Counted from the stretch's first letter, positions 23,399 to 35,569 are shown. The stretch: 64,000 bases of DNA from Spinacia oleracea (GCF_020520425.1 NC_079487.1:127308385-127372384); one strand, 5' to 3'. Numbers and translations: made by a program. Notes: generated by a model not told the origin, from the sequence alone.

Positions 23399-23684
23399 GG
23401 TGTACAATAAATTTATTGTACACCAAGATAACTTTTATGCAGTTTTTCGTAACTTTAACCTATTTTTCTGTAACTTTTATATTATAAAATTAAAAAGTTG
23501 ATAGATAAACATTTTAAAGGGTTAAATGATTAATTTATACATTATTAGTGATTTTGAAGAAATAATTTTTTATTCAAATGAAAAATTTATCATTAAAAAA
23601 TAGATAACTTTTACATATATAAATGTAACTTTAAAGCATTTTAAGTCAACTTTTACTTCGGTGTACAATATTTATTGTACACCC
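23399..23684. mobile_element. Palindrome-ended MITE
   Basis: Both ends carry GGTGTACAATAAATTTATTG-like palindromes ending in TACACC (23399-23424 and 23660-23684), so each end is itself self-complementary. The inside is AT-rich (AAAGGGTTAAATGATTAATT and similar). A worn relative sits at 31190-31440. Family not assigned. Confidence 0.6.
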
Positions 23685-24031
23685 ATTGTAAATAAGAATC
23701 TGTGGTTCTTTTGGGGTTAGATCCGAGTATTCAACTACTTCGTATTATCAAGTCGTTGTTATATAAATATTCAATAATAATAATAGGAAAAAATAATAAT
23801 ATTTGTCTATTCACAACTCGTTTTTTAACTTGTGCGATGCACATATTATATTTTAATTATGTAATGATGTATGTCCCCGTAGTACTCCGTAGTAGTTAGA
23901 GAAATATTGTTCCAACATTGAAGAATTAGATGTTACAAAAATTTAAAAGAATAATTTTAAAAAATGAGTCTATATTTTTTAGATGTTATTAATAACTGTT
24001 TATTTTGATATTGACATTATATGTTACATTA

Positions 24032-24206
24032 TCACAATCATTGATTGTTCTCTCTAAATGTTGTTAGATTAACTTAGTCATATAAACTTAACACATATAT
24101 ATATTGTGGTTCTATTTATCTCAATCATTGATTGTTCTCTCTAAACGTTGTTAGATTAACTTAGTCATATAAACTTAACACATATATATTGTGGTTCTAT
24201 TTATCT
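24032..24206. repeat. Tandem duplication, about 85 bp x 2
   Basis: The block beginning TCACAATCATTGATTGTTCT and ending TTGTGGTTCTATTTATCT is repeated directly. Copies differ by a C/T change (AAATGTTG against AAACGTTG) and by AT-dinucleotide number. Confidence 0.85.
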
Positions 24207-24647
24207 GTATATTTATATCTTACACTAAGCAAAAATTTACAAATGTGTATAAATAATTTAAAATATTATAATACCTAATTGTGTTGAGCAATGTAAGTAC
24301 TTATAAATAATTTACAAAATGCTACTGTGCAATGCACGGGTCAAAATGCTAGTTTCGTTCGGTATCGCTTTTAGTTTTCAATTTTCTGTTTTTTACAAAA
24401 CTAAAAACCAAAATATGGAAACCAGAAAAAGTAGTTTTTTGTTGTCGGTTTTCAAAATCAATATGATTACTATAAGTATGACTATTTTTAGTTCACGATT
24501 CAATCTAAATCACACGAGTTTTATAACAAAAAAAACCCAAAAACTAAAAATGATACCGAACGAGCATGATTATTGTACAAATTGACAAATGGCATCAAAA
24601 AATCCTATTATTCCGTATAAAATACTACGCATCCGCATTAGTAAATG

Positions 24648-24774
24648 TTTTTTTTTACGCATAGCACACCCGGAGTCTCCCAACAAGAGTTTCTGCATAC
24701 GGCGAGGCTCGAACCCGAGACCTCCCTTAAGCGGCATCAAGTTGCTTACCACTTGAGCCAACTCAATGTTGGTT
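24648..24774 (-). mobile_element. tRNA-derived SINE
   Basis: On the minus strand a 127-bp unit begins AACCAACATTGAG, has an A box TGGCTCAAGTGGTAAGC and, about 25 bp on, a B box GGTCTCGGGTTCGAGCC. It ends in an A run. These are the internal RNA polymerase III promoter parts of tRNA-derived SINEs. The 14-bp duplication CGCATTAGTAAATG flanks it (24634-24647 and 24775-24788) without mismatch, so insertion looks recent. It cannot be a tRNA gene, as no cloverleaf can form after the B box. Confidence 0.9.
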
Positions 24775-24788
24775 CGCATTAGTAAATG

Positions 24789-25093
24789 ACATAATGCAAA
24801 TGATATAATTATGCACAAGATATGGCTGCAGTCTGCAGACCTCTGCTACTACGGGGCAAGTACAGCAAGGTCATCTTTGGTTACTTAGTTTCCCTATAAT
24901 TATTATACATGATACAAAATTCATTCCCCTAATTATCTAAGCAGTAAAATTAAACCCAAGGAACACATAATACATCCTTGGTCCATGATATTATTTTTTG
25001 TACACTGCTGTAATCCCTATTCTTTGCATCAGGTAAAGCTGTTATATTAGTATTACTCCTACTGTTTACAGATCATCCAAAACGACAATTAAT
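24789..25093. other. Spacer downstream of the DUF1666 gene
   Basis: About 300 bp of AT-rich sequence, probably holding the 3' UTR of the minus-strand gene. Nothing else seen. Confidence 0.55.
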
Positions 25094-28000
25094 TTAGCAA
25101 GGGAAGAGTAAAAATGAGTGTTCTAGGTAAATCTTCCTACCAATGATATCAATCTTGTTCAATTTCTTATGGCACCATAACAGTTGATCACTACTCAATT
25201 TCGGCATACTCAACACCCTTGACACCAGCCGGAGTTCTACCTGTGCTACGAGTGTTTCATGGCTTAGTCTCTGATCTTGATGCTTCTTGAACTTCTTCAC
25301 TAAGCAATTACCACTTCTTACTAGGTCTTTCAGCCTCTTCTCTTTCTGCAAGTAACCAAAAACCCCCAACAAATCTCAGAATAATTAATTATAACATTCA
25401 TATTGTACTAGAAATCAGAAGATAGCTAGCTAAGGCTAATTGTTATAAATTTACCTTTTGGAGACTAGACCGGATTTCTGTTAGCAAGTCTGCGTCTGAA
25501 GGATCTTGCAGAATGACCTGAACTCCGTGAATTCCCATCAGAGTTATAGCACTAGCACAGACTTCATCTTTATCAGCATGTAGAAAATCCCAAAACACGT
25601 TCATTGATGTCCCAATTGTATCCTTCAACATTTTCACTGAAATTCCACACTCCCCATTTCTTCTCCATTCGCTCTTTGGATCATCTGCAGGATAATCAAA
25701 TAAGTTCAGATAATATAAGTTTAGCCAAATAAGTTTATTTCAGACAAAATAAGTTCAGAATAGTTCAGATAATATAAGTTCAGTCAAAATAAGTCCAATA
25801 GAACGCAGTATTGGAACTGTGCTTTTAGAACTTGTATAAAGATCTGACATGCTATCACAATATCAAGTTATTACTTAATAGGAGTACCTTTTATAAGGGG
25901 AACTTGAAGAAGAGAAGGAAGACTACAACGGCTCTTGACAAAATGCTGAACTCGGGGACCTTGATGAAAGGGCTCATCCTCGGTGAACCTCTGCAAGAGC
26001 ACTTGAAACTTCTGATATTCACCGGCAACTTGGTTATGCTGACGGAAACCATCAGGATCATGAGCCTGCAACTCTTCGGCTTTATGATGTTGCCATTTCA
26101 ACATCTCCCATGATAAGCAAAGCTGACCAACATACACCAATTCCAAGTCCCTTTGCAAATCTCTAATTAACTTCTGAACTGGATCATGCTTTCTTAGCTT
26201 GTTTGACCAAAAGTTTTGAGCTAGAAGGGACTTTACTACTGGAACTGATACCTTTTTGTTTAAGGCCAAATCTTGGTTTTTCAACTGAAGAAGACCTACA
26301 AAACAACAAAGATATGTCTTTTAATGAACTAATTAATAATGCTTTAGTATTTGACGATAGTATTAGCAACATCAACGTTATCTCAATACCTCTAAAGCTG
26401 TTGTTTTAGTTTAAACTTAATCCAATACACAACCATTGTACAATTGTGCTACTTGACAGTAAATAAGAAGCACAAACACTTTGAATATACATCATTTTAA
26501 GTTATTAATTAACACATAAAATTAAAGACATAATGCATTCATAAGTCAACTTAAGAGTGCAAGGTATTCACTTAATGACAGAGACAGAGGAACTGAACTT
26601 CATTAACATGTCAGTTTGATTCCATCCTATTTAATTAACATGTCTCTTAGGTTAAAGCAAGGGGCTTGCTTGTAATTCCATACTTTAATGACTGAAAGCA
26701 CCCATTAGCCACTGCCTGTTGAGATTCCTAAAAAGCTAAACAGAAATATTAAGCTGATGCTAAATACAACAACTTCTATAGGTAGGTGGTAATAAAAGGC
26801 GATAATTACAATAAATTTATACGAAGTCAACTTAAGTATCATCACTGATCATAATGTCCATTATAAGTTACCGCCTACCAAACGGCCTATTGAAATCATT
26901 TGGTATGAAAAACAAAATGTTGACAGTTAAACTGATTAATCAAAGGTGAGGTAAGATCACACTATTCAGCATACAAGGTAAAAGGAAAAGAAAGGGAAAA
27001 AAGTGCCTGCATATTCACATTATGTTCATGAAATTGAAATAGTAACAACATCGACATAGTTGAAAGAGAGAGTAGACAGACAGGTGGAAGTGGAAAGTCA
27101 TACAAAAACACACTTTGATCAGCAAAGGTTGGTGGAGAAGAAAAAGAAAGATGTGGACCTACAAATATATGTGACACACTTCTCTTAAAGTAGGTCATAT
27201 ATCTGCATGATTGTAACCAATTTCAGTTCAATCGTCATTAAAGAGATTTATTAATGCATAGGGATTAGATAAAGGACATTTAATGGTCAGCCACCCCCAC
27301 CCCTAAGATGGGGTGACACATGATTGATCATTTTTGGATCGTTCATTTACAAATAATATCTTTGTCCACAGAAATGGTAGGGTGGAATTGGTTCCAAATG
27401 CCCTTTAAGTTATGCAACAATAGGTTAGGACTTAAGAGTAATTGTAAATTAGACTATTCTATGAACGTGAGGTAATCGAATCTCGTCTACTCTATTGAGC
27501 TTTCTGGCTAGAAATACATCCCCTAAAAGTTATACGTTGGTCAAATTGTAATTAAATGCAAAAGGTTTGAGTTAGGGTCAATCAATTGAAATTTTCGGGT
27601 ATGAAGTGCTTTTTTTATATTTACACCTTAGTGGAGTTTGAGATATTTACCTAACTTTTGTATGGTTTTCGAATATTTGATTAGTATGTTCTTGATCAAG
27701 TCATACAATTTCAATTTCTCAGTTTGGAATGCAACTCAAATAACTTTCATGAGTATTTCAACTTGATAATGACCAGTTTTCTAGCGGGGCGGGTTTAGGT
27801 CTTTTTTTGGCAGTTTTGGATTTTCCTAATGATTACAAGAAAAAACATAATAAAAAAATAGGGTAGAATGCTTGGATTCTGCCCTTATTTACATTGTTTA
27901 TTTGTATGACATCTTTTTATTAAGGATACGAAACGATTGAAAATCTACTCCATATTGTTAATTTGTTATGACATGATCCCAATATTTTAATAGATTTGAA

Positions 28001-29980
28001 TAGAAATATATAGACTTCTAATTAATTCAATAATCTTGAAAAGACATTAAAGGTCAAACTTTACCCTCCAAAACTTAAATTTTGAATTAGAGGGAGGGTT
28101 AGTTTTTTTTAAAAGCTACCCACCAAATTTCTTTATCTTGCAATCCAACAAGTCTATAGTATTTTCTAAAGCAACACAGCTAGCCTAAAGAAGGGAAATC
28201 ACATAAACCTTATACACCTTTCCCATCCTAGTCTTAATTATGCTAGATTCTTTACAATCAGCAATCAATTTGATAACCATGGAATAATTTTGACTATCTA
28301 ATAGAATCATATTCATATTCTGAAATAGTAACATATGAATTTTTACTTAGAACGGAAGATTTAAGAGAATAAGAATCATCTAAGATAAAAATGAGTGAAG
28401 AAGAAAAGGCATAAGATGGTGTAGTAGTAGCTTACCAATTGAATACATTGTTTGTTGACTCAAAATGTCCAATTTCCTCATCTTGTCCAAGTACCTCCTA
28501 TAGAAGGTTTGGATTTCGTCCATTCGATCTTTATGCCCGATTCTTTCATCAATCCTCAATGGCCTCAAATCTTCTTCCACTCTAGGAGACTCAGATTCTT
28601 CTAATATAGTGGGAAGTCCACTGATCTTCAATTGTCTCATTTCCTTTTTCATTTGCCGGATCAATTCCTTTTGTTCCAATAGAACATCTGTTCCCATTTG
28701 TTCATCTACCTCACAATTCTTTGTACCATCCAACTCTTTCAAGTCATTTAAGTTCAACCTTTCTTCATCAAACTCGTCATCCTCAGAATCCGAATACTCA
28801 TCATCCTTTGCCACTTGCTCTTTAACATTGTTACTTGAACAATATGATTGAAGGTCGAGTTCAATGTAAGAAGATTCGACACCTTCATGCTCAATTCCGA
28901 TATCAACATCATCTAATAATTCAGAATTGGCATGATCAATTTTAAAATCATCTGTTGAACTTGGACTATCTTGATCATAATCCACCCTTATATCACCAAT
29001 ACCAATTGGAGTTGCAGGGTCTAATGCCTCGATAGAACTTTTATCAAACAATAAATCATCAAATTCAGAATCAAACTTCTCATTGCTACTACCTAAAAAC
29101 CCATCATAAGTGTAAATGCTAGCCCAAAAATCATCACTATCTGATACTGATGGACGAATTTCATCGAAAATTTCATTCTTTTCCACAATTTTGTCCATTT
29201 TCTCCACATCAATCTCTTCTTTTTCAATGATTTCGTCATGATCAAAACTTAATAATTTTTGCTCTTCATAACTAAGATCACAAACAGAGCCCTCTGTTTT
29301 CCCCTGTATTAAAACAGAACACTCTGTTTCCCCCTTTTCCACAACCTCCTCCTCCTCTTCTTCACTCAACTCACCACAATCATCATGTTCAAATGAACAA
29401 AAATTAACAACTCCTAAATCATGGCTAATAATGTTATCATCAAAATCGACTGAAAATCCACGAAAATCGACATCGAAAGAACTATCATCTTTATCAAGAG
29501 ATTCTTGCCTAAGGGGAGAAGAGTGTGACTCATCATGGGAAATCACAAACATTTGTTGGACAGTAAAGTTCATAATTTGAGGCTCTTCTATATATGCACA
29601 AACACTATTCCCAGTAATAAACTGATACTTACTTGTGCTAGAATTGCAAACGTTTCCCACCTCAGACTCCAATTTGGGAACCTCAATCTCCTCACTAATT
29701 TGCTCAAATCCCATTTTCTCGCAATTTTCGACAATACCCATATCAGATTTTGCACCAAAATCATCCAAAATTAAAACATTTCCCACAGATTTCACATCAA
29801 AAAACCTGCAATGAAAAACCCCATTGAAAATCAGTAATAAATTAAAATTAACTCTTCTACAAATTGAACAAAGCTAATCGAAAATTAACAAACTTACCGC
29901 AAAAAGTACCGGAAAATGAACCCAAAAGCATGAACAATTAAACTCCAGAGAAAACCCCAGTTGGAATTTCTAACAAACAT
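25094..29980 (-). CDS. DUF1666 family protein (five exons)
   Basis: Exons: 29980-29898, 29805-28436, 26295-25888, 25684-25455 and 25345-25094. All junctions are GT-AG and in phase, giving 780 residues. Exon 1 is short and encodes a hydrophobic N-terminus (FLWSLIVHAFGFIFRYFLRF), a probable membrane anchor. Exon 2 is highly acidic and low in complexity (about residues 30-395), probably disordered. From about 395 the conserved DUF1666 region begins: LIRQMKKEMRQLKISGLPTI, EESESPRVEEDLRPL, RMDEIQTFYRRYLDKMRKLD, then in later exons DLQRDLELVYVGQLCLSWE, QVAGEYQKFQVLLQRF and LLQVPLIK. Function is unknown in the family; plant databases often carry the misleading name ribosomal protein L34Ae. Intron 2 (2140 bp) and intron 3, which holds AATAAGTTCAGA-type repeats, are repeat-rich. 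The start codon in exon 1 is inferred from splicing and conserved length. Confidence 0.93.
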
Positions 29981-30544
29981 GTTTTATCAAGCACAATTCA
30001 GCAAGAGAAAGGCCGGATTTTCGGGATTAAACCCATGAAAAAACAGTTGAATTTTCCCATAATTTCAAAAAAAGAGTGGAAATTTCTCCATTATAAGCAA
30101 AGAGAAAGGTAAAAGGTAGTGACTTAAGGACACGGAAATTTGTGGATTCAGTATCTGATTAGTAAACAACCAAAGTTTGAGCAGAAAATGTTGGGAAATT
30201 TGGACATGAGAAATTGTGCATTTGTGCCGAGATTGTTGGAGGAGGAAATTAGTAAAATTGTTGTGAGAAAATTTTGAAAATGAAGGTGAAAATGAAAGGT
30301 TTTTGCAAAAAAGTTGTGAGAAATAAATAGGGACATGTTGTGATTTTGTAACCCAATGAAGACGGAATAGATTTTATTTTTTATTTTTTTTGGGCCCATT
30401 ATAGTAGAAGAGGTTTCTTTTGGGCATGGACATTTCCCGCTATACACACGTTGAAAGTTTTGTATTTTTCTGTTTTTTAATGTTTCTCCTATATTTTCTT
30501 TTTTTAAGGTAAGATGTATCCTACAGTATTGGAATTTCGTATAG
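29981..30544. other. Upstream region of the DUF1666 gene
   Basis: Presumed 5' UTR and promoter for the minus-strand gene. I found no unambiguous TATA box. A diverged tandem pair starting AAGGTAAGATG lies at about 30507 and 30551. Confidence 0.5.
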
Positions 30545-32370
30545 GTTTTTTAAGGTAAGATGAAGTATCTTATCGGATTGGAATCTCGTATGGGTCAATT
30601 CGTCTGATTAGTAGGCTCGATACGTTGAAAGTGGATATTAAGGGAAACCCTCCCTCAAAGTGCCTATAGTGAAAATTGAACCCCCATACTTTTTGTTTGC
30701 AAATGAAACTATTTTCACTAGATTTAGACATTGTGTTACGAGTATGTTTTTCCTATATGTCTAGTCTAAACTTGGCAAAATTTATCTAGACTTGTAATCA
30801 AATACTTAAATCATACGGGGTACCTTTTGTTTGCCCTCTGGGAGTAAGTTCATGTATAAAGTTTTGGTTAGGTTAGCTTAGGTTGATGGAAGAGAAATTT
30901 GTGTTACCAAAGATAGTGTATGTCACTATATTAGAGTAAAATAGTGGACCCCTATGATCATTTTATGGTATTGAGTAAACTCACTAAAAGGTCTTAAATG
31001 CATAAGATATACAATATACAGTAAATTTATTATACGCATGTCTCGGGTTTAAGGCTTGAGTATGGAAAAAACAGCAGTTGGACCTGGGAGAGATGTTGCC
31101 CATTGAGATACCCATGCAAACTCCCGCAAGAAATTAGTCCACTAATCGAATGCGATGGGGAACTCCTCGTAACAGAACCAAAAAAAAACTTATTGCACAC
31201 CACAATAATTTTTGTCCAATTTTTTGTAACTTTAACGTATTTTGATTAAATTTTATATTTTGGAAAAAAAATTGATAGCTAAATATTTTAAAGGGTTAAA
31301 TTTACACATTTTTAATAATTTTGAACATAACTTGTTTACTAAAATTTAAATATTTATTAAAAAAAATTAGAATAAATGCATCCATTTTTTAATTTTAAAA
31401 AAACACTTTATTTAAAGTGAACAGAATAAACTTCGAGTCACCCTTAAGGGCCTTAACAAATTGCATTTAACATGACGTTTTGTATTTAACAATTTTGTAC
31501 GATTTTATATTGCCTTTTTCAAGACGTTAAAAGGTTTATATGCAAAAGTGAATGACGGAAGTGTTTGGGTGATGGAAATTGGCTTCTTAAGATTTGGAAA
31601 AGAGGAGTTGAATTGGGTCGGTGGAGTTTAGAATGGGCTAAAATACACCGTTTGATAGTTTAGATGTTATTCGAAGGAAACCTCACTTTTTTGACTTATT
31701 ATTAGACTAATTTAATCACACAATGTTGGCTCAACAGTTGATTAAGACTTTAATTGGTCGACTCTCACTAATTAGTAGTCAACTTGTCCTTTTTGGTATT
31801 TTAGCATTGTTGTGAAAGAGGACTTAACAGTCAGTCTGATCACATGTCATTTCATGATATTATCACTTTTTATCTAACTGCATATATTTTACACTCTATT
31901 TATTTAAATATGTTATGACAATTAAGTAAAGATTATACTGTCTGATAATAAATTAACTGAATTAATCGCAGCACTAAATATAGAAACATAAACGAAAATG
32001 AATGAGGTTAAGAAGCTAAATTTATTATTTAAAACATGCAAACGGCGTATATATACGGGTTTTTTTATAATATATATTCCAAGCAAATTAACATCAAATT
32101 TACAAAAAAAAAAGAAGAAAAGTACACAAGCATAAAGGCTCTGTAGTGTACGTACTACGGTCATATTGAAAGAACATATACACCAATTAGGTAGAAGTGG
32201 AAAGGATTCCGCCTTCCTACTAAAAGGCTGGAAGCTCAATACCCACCAGGGGCACTTTGAGGGAGGGTTTCCCTTATCATTCCCCCATTCTTAAAGTGTT
32301 TAGCATGTTGGACGGAGTGACTCGTGCGGGATTCTGACCCGATAAGGTACTTAATCTTACATTCAAAACA
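30545..32370. mobile_element. 1.8-kb inverted-repeat structure of unknown type
   Basis: Arms of roughly 125 bp (about 30545-30664 and 32251-32370) are inverted copies. A 25-bp core is perfect (30640-30664 against 32251-32275, GGGAAACCCTCCCTCAAAGT on the left). Outward from it the arms align at perhaps three quarters identity (AAGTATCTTATCGG against AAGTACCTTATCGG). The inside is non-coding and includes a degraded MITE and a B-box-like TCTCGGGTTTAAGGCTTGAG (31041-31060). I see no clear target duplication. It is either an inverted-repeat transposon or two inverted copies of one short repeat. Confidence 0.5.
31190..31440. mobile_element. Worn copy of the 23399-type MITE
   Basis: ACTTATTGCACACCACAATA, GTAACTTTAACGTATTTTGA and AAATATTTTAAAGGGTTAAA follow the order of the element at 23399-23684, but the right end is not recognisable. 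Confidence 0.45.
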
Positions 32371-33185
32371 AAAAAAGTACTTTGTACTAGTATACGTACC
32401 TTGGTCAGATCATTCAGTGTACTATATAGGATTCCTAATTATTATTATTTCAAATAAAGTACCCCCACCGTTCTTAAATATCAGTTTCCTTTTGACTTTA
32501 TCACCCGTTTCAATTCAATATTTAAACATCAATATCTCTAAATACGTACTCCTATATTAAAGAAATATAAAATATTAATATTGTTAAACTACACACTGAG
32601 ACGAACAAAACAAAATCTCACATGAATATATTTTGAGATACGTATTGGAAATAAATTAGAAGATTATCTTCAATTGCCGATAGTGACAAGATTTCAAAAG
32701 AGACTAATATTCAAGAGCGGATTGAGTACTTAATATTAAAATGTAACCATCAAAAAATATATTAAACTGTAGTCCGGTTGCATAAATCATTTTCCTTCAC
32801 CTAAACCAGATTGCCATTGTAATTGAAGTAATTATCCTTTCGATTTAGTTTGTGTTCCGAATTCGGAACAAGATGTTGGTAAGGAAGGCGAGTAAAGGGA
32901 CAATCAATATCAACGAACTTACATGGAAATTGACGATGATATTACATTATTAACTTACTAATTAATTAAGTTAATAACAACATTGGTTCGTATCATAGAA
33001 CAAATAATAACAAAGAAACATAATCCATCAAGTAAATATTTTATTTTAAAGTTGTCCGGTCTAAGTGTGGATATTACAAGCATCATGTGATTTTGTGAAT
33101 ATTTTTGTATCTTTTTGCTTCGTGTAGGTGATCACATGAGACCTTCTTGGCTCTTGCCTGTTATGGCAGTGATTTTAAGTGAACT
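32371..33185. other. Gene-free spacer
   Basis: AT-rich sequence with short chance frames. No gene or complete element seen. Confidence 0.55.
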
Positions 33186-33449
33186 ACTTCCTCCGTTCCG
33201 CAAAGGATGCATCATTTATATTTGCACGTATGCTAACACGCTTTTTTGAACATTAATATCTTTAAATGCGTATAAGTAAAAATTATAAAAAGTTGATATT
33301 TGAAATCCTTACACTAATACGAATTTAACAAGATATCACTTGACTATGTTTTTTCTTACACAACAGTAAAAAAATAATTGTCAAAATTGATTGATGAATA
33401 GTGCGCAAATGAGAAACGATACATCTATTGTGGAAAGGAGGAAATATAT
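33186..33449. mobile_element. Stowaway-like MITE
   Basis: The left end TACTTCCTCCGTTCCGCAAA and the right end ATTGTGGAAAGGAGGAAATA are inverted, diverged Stowaway termini. AT-rich inside. Confidence 0.5.
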
Positions 33450-33687
33450 TCTAATAAGTATTATATTTATTTTGTTGTAACAAAAAAAAAAATCATATTT
33501 ATTCTATTTTTAGCAAATTTTTATAATAACTAAGAAAAGAATATCAAGGTAAATTTCAAGCTATCCTTGAAAAAAAAAGGGGTGAAGTTCAAACGATTGA
33601 TACTTTGTGAACTACGGAGTATCGGTTTAAACTAACAATGAAAGTGTGGGGACTGGAATTTTTTCCCCCTTCCGACTATGTATTAAG

Positions 33688-33990
33688 GTGTGTTCTCTTC
33701 ACCTTTAAAAAAATTAAGTATAATAAGTTAAGATAAGTTGCAATCAAGTCCTATCAAGTCAATAAGTTTCAAATCATGTCTTATAAGTTAAATCTCTAAT
33801 TTACTCTCTTACAATCAGGTTTAATCAGGTCCAATAATTTCCAATCAGGTTTAATCAGGTCCAATAATTTCCAATCAGGTTTGAACATATCTTATCAGAT
33901 CGATCATATGTATTTAATCAGTTGCAATAAATTCAGATAAGGTCATTTAGATACGTTTAAGTTTTTTCATGCGAATAAAACACATGAAAA
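33688..33990. mobile_element. GTGTGTTCT-type MITE with internal tandem repeats
   Basis: The left end GGTGTGTTCTCTTCACCTTT and the right end, read inversely, CATGTGTTTTATTCGCATG are imperfect inverted repeats. Inside, a 30-bp unit beginning CCAATCAGGTTTAATCAGGT is repeated about 2.5 times (33809-33880), within a wider field of AATAAGTT/AATCAGGT variants. A relative lies at 49379-49577, and similar motifs fill intron 3 of the DUF1666 gene. Confidence 0.5.
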
Positions 33991-34558
33991 AATAGGAAAC
34001 TCCAATATAAGATTATTCCATGCATATAGAAATCGACTCGACAAGAATGTTGAATTTTGGTCTGGGGTCAATTGTTGTCCTTACCCAAAATCACGCCGTT
34101 TAAAGTTTAAACCAATATCGTATCAAATCCGACAACCCCCTCCCAAAACCGTGTACCTGCTTATCTTTTTCCTCTCATATGGGAGGGAATATCATGTATC
34201 TGCCTTCTCTTAGAAGTTAAAAGGCTTAAAGGCTCTTAAAGGAGGAAGCCAAAATCCAAAACAAACATAGCACCAAAACCCCTTCACCCCACATGTCACT
34301 AGAGGGAAAACCCCAGTACAACTTCCTCGTTGAGTTGGACATAAAAAAATATAACTCAACAATCGCTTAGTCAATGCGGTTCTGTCGTTTTAATGGGTTG
34401 TTGGGGCGAACATTTATCTTGTTCACTTCAATAACTTTTCTTGAGGCGGATAGTTTTTTGTTCACTACAAGAATAACTTATCTGTTGAGGCTATTTTTTA
34501 AAATTTTTTGTCCTAATAGGTTCAGACGAGGCAAGACGCATAAGGATGAAACTACAAA
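33991..34558. other. Gene-free spacer with a CACTA-like terminus
   Basis: CACTACAAGAATAAC at 34460-34474 matches the terminal CACTACAAGAA of plant CACTA transposons. No partner end was found, so it may be chance or a fragment. Confidence 0.35.
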
Positions 34559-34676
34559 CCATTATTAGAGAAATAAAGGATAGAGAGAGAAACTCTCAAG
34601 TAAGGTCCTTAGTTATCCCGATCTTTATTGGTCATGGTTTCTTGTTTTCCTCTAGACTTTATTTCTCTAATAATGG
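34559..34676. repeat. Perfect 20-bp inverted repeat (hairpin)
   Basis: CCATTATTAGAGAAATAAAG (34559-34578) and its exact reverse complement (34657-34676) are separated by 78 bp. A transcript would fold into a 20-bp stem. No coding signal. Confidence 0.8.
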
Positions 34677-34719
34677 AGGACAACGGTTAACTGTCAAATT
34701 AGCGGGTAACTAATACGAG

Positions 34720-34919
34720 TGTTCGTTAAAAATAACGATGATATTGTAAAACAAAATAAAAGCTATACTATTATTTAAAACTTTATTACTCGTATAAGTT
34801 TGTTTAACGCTACCGCTAACTTCAGACGATACTAATTTTAACGTTAGATAAAACTATTCTACTGCTAAATTTACCGCTAACCGCCACCTAAATGACTAAA
34901 TCCTACCTTGCCAAACACT
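34720..34919. mobile_element. Possible small hAT-like MITE
   Basis: GTGTTCGTTAAAAATAACG at the left faces CCTTGCCAAACAC at the right, whose inverse is GTGTTTGGCAAGG. GCTACCGCTAAC-type motifs repeat inside. The duplication is unclear. Confidence 0.35.
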
Positions 34920-35440
34920 TACGGATTACAAATTTTACAAGTAGCTTTTTAACTGCGTCAAACAGCTAACCACTGCCCTACAGTTACCGCCTGCCTGGCT
35001 GAGTGGCTGCCTCGCCCATATTCGACTTCCTCAGTTCCTTGAACAAATAAGAACACAGTGCGTACTCCATTGTCCTCTTCGCGACTTCGCACTACCACAT
35101 TCCTCAGCTCGTTGACGGGCACCGCCATCATAGCAGCCCCTTCTCGCTCCTTCCACCTGCGTAGCCACCCGCCTCCTCCTTCCTTCTCGCCGCGTCGCCG
35201 GTCATCTTCTCTCTCTCCTCTTTTGTCAAGGTTTGGTTTTAATGGTTTAATTGGTTTTCGGTTCTCGTACTTAGTTTGGTGTTTAGATTTGATTTTCCTT
35301 TGAATAGTTGAGCCTATCATGAGTTGATTAAGCAGAAAGTTTAGGCTAATTTTCCTAGTATTGGATGAAAATCACGAATTAGGGTTTTTCCCCAATCCTC
35401 CCATTTCGTTAATTATTCAATTCTTTTTGCCGAAGAAAAT

Positions 35441-35514
35441 CTATTTGGATAGATTAAACAATTTGAGGACTATTTGGATAGATTAAACAATTTGAGGACT
35501 ATTTGGATAGATTA
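35441..35514. repeat. 29-bp tandem repeat, about 2.6 copies
   Basis: The unit CTATTTGGATAGATTAAACA followed by ATTTGAGGA occurs twice perfectly and then in part (to GATTA). It lies 55 bp upstream of the ATG of the Pol I factor gene, so it is probably in its 5' UTR or core promoter. Confidence 0.9.
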
Positions 35515-35569
35515 GCTTCTCCAGTGCTTTGAGATTGGTGATTTCCACTATTGACATAAGTACATAACA

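Larger units (their letters stand above)
21606..24352. mobile_element. Helitron-like element with nested insertions
   Basis: The proposed start is TCTATAGTAATAATATAAT after an A. The proposed end is GTGCAATGCAC (palindromic), then GGGTCAAAATGCTAG before a T. A 5' TC, a 3' hairpin near the end, CTAG and insertion between A and T are the Helitron hallmarks. No Rep/helicase is present, so it is non-autonomous. A LINE (21733-23203) and a MITE (23399-23684) have inserted in it. The 5' end is the weaker call. Confidence 0.5.
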
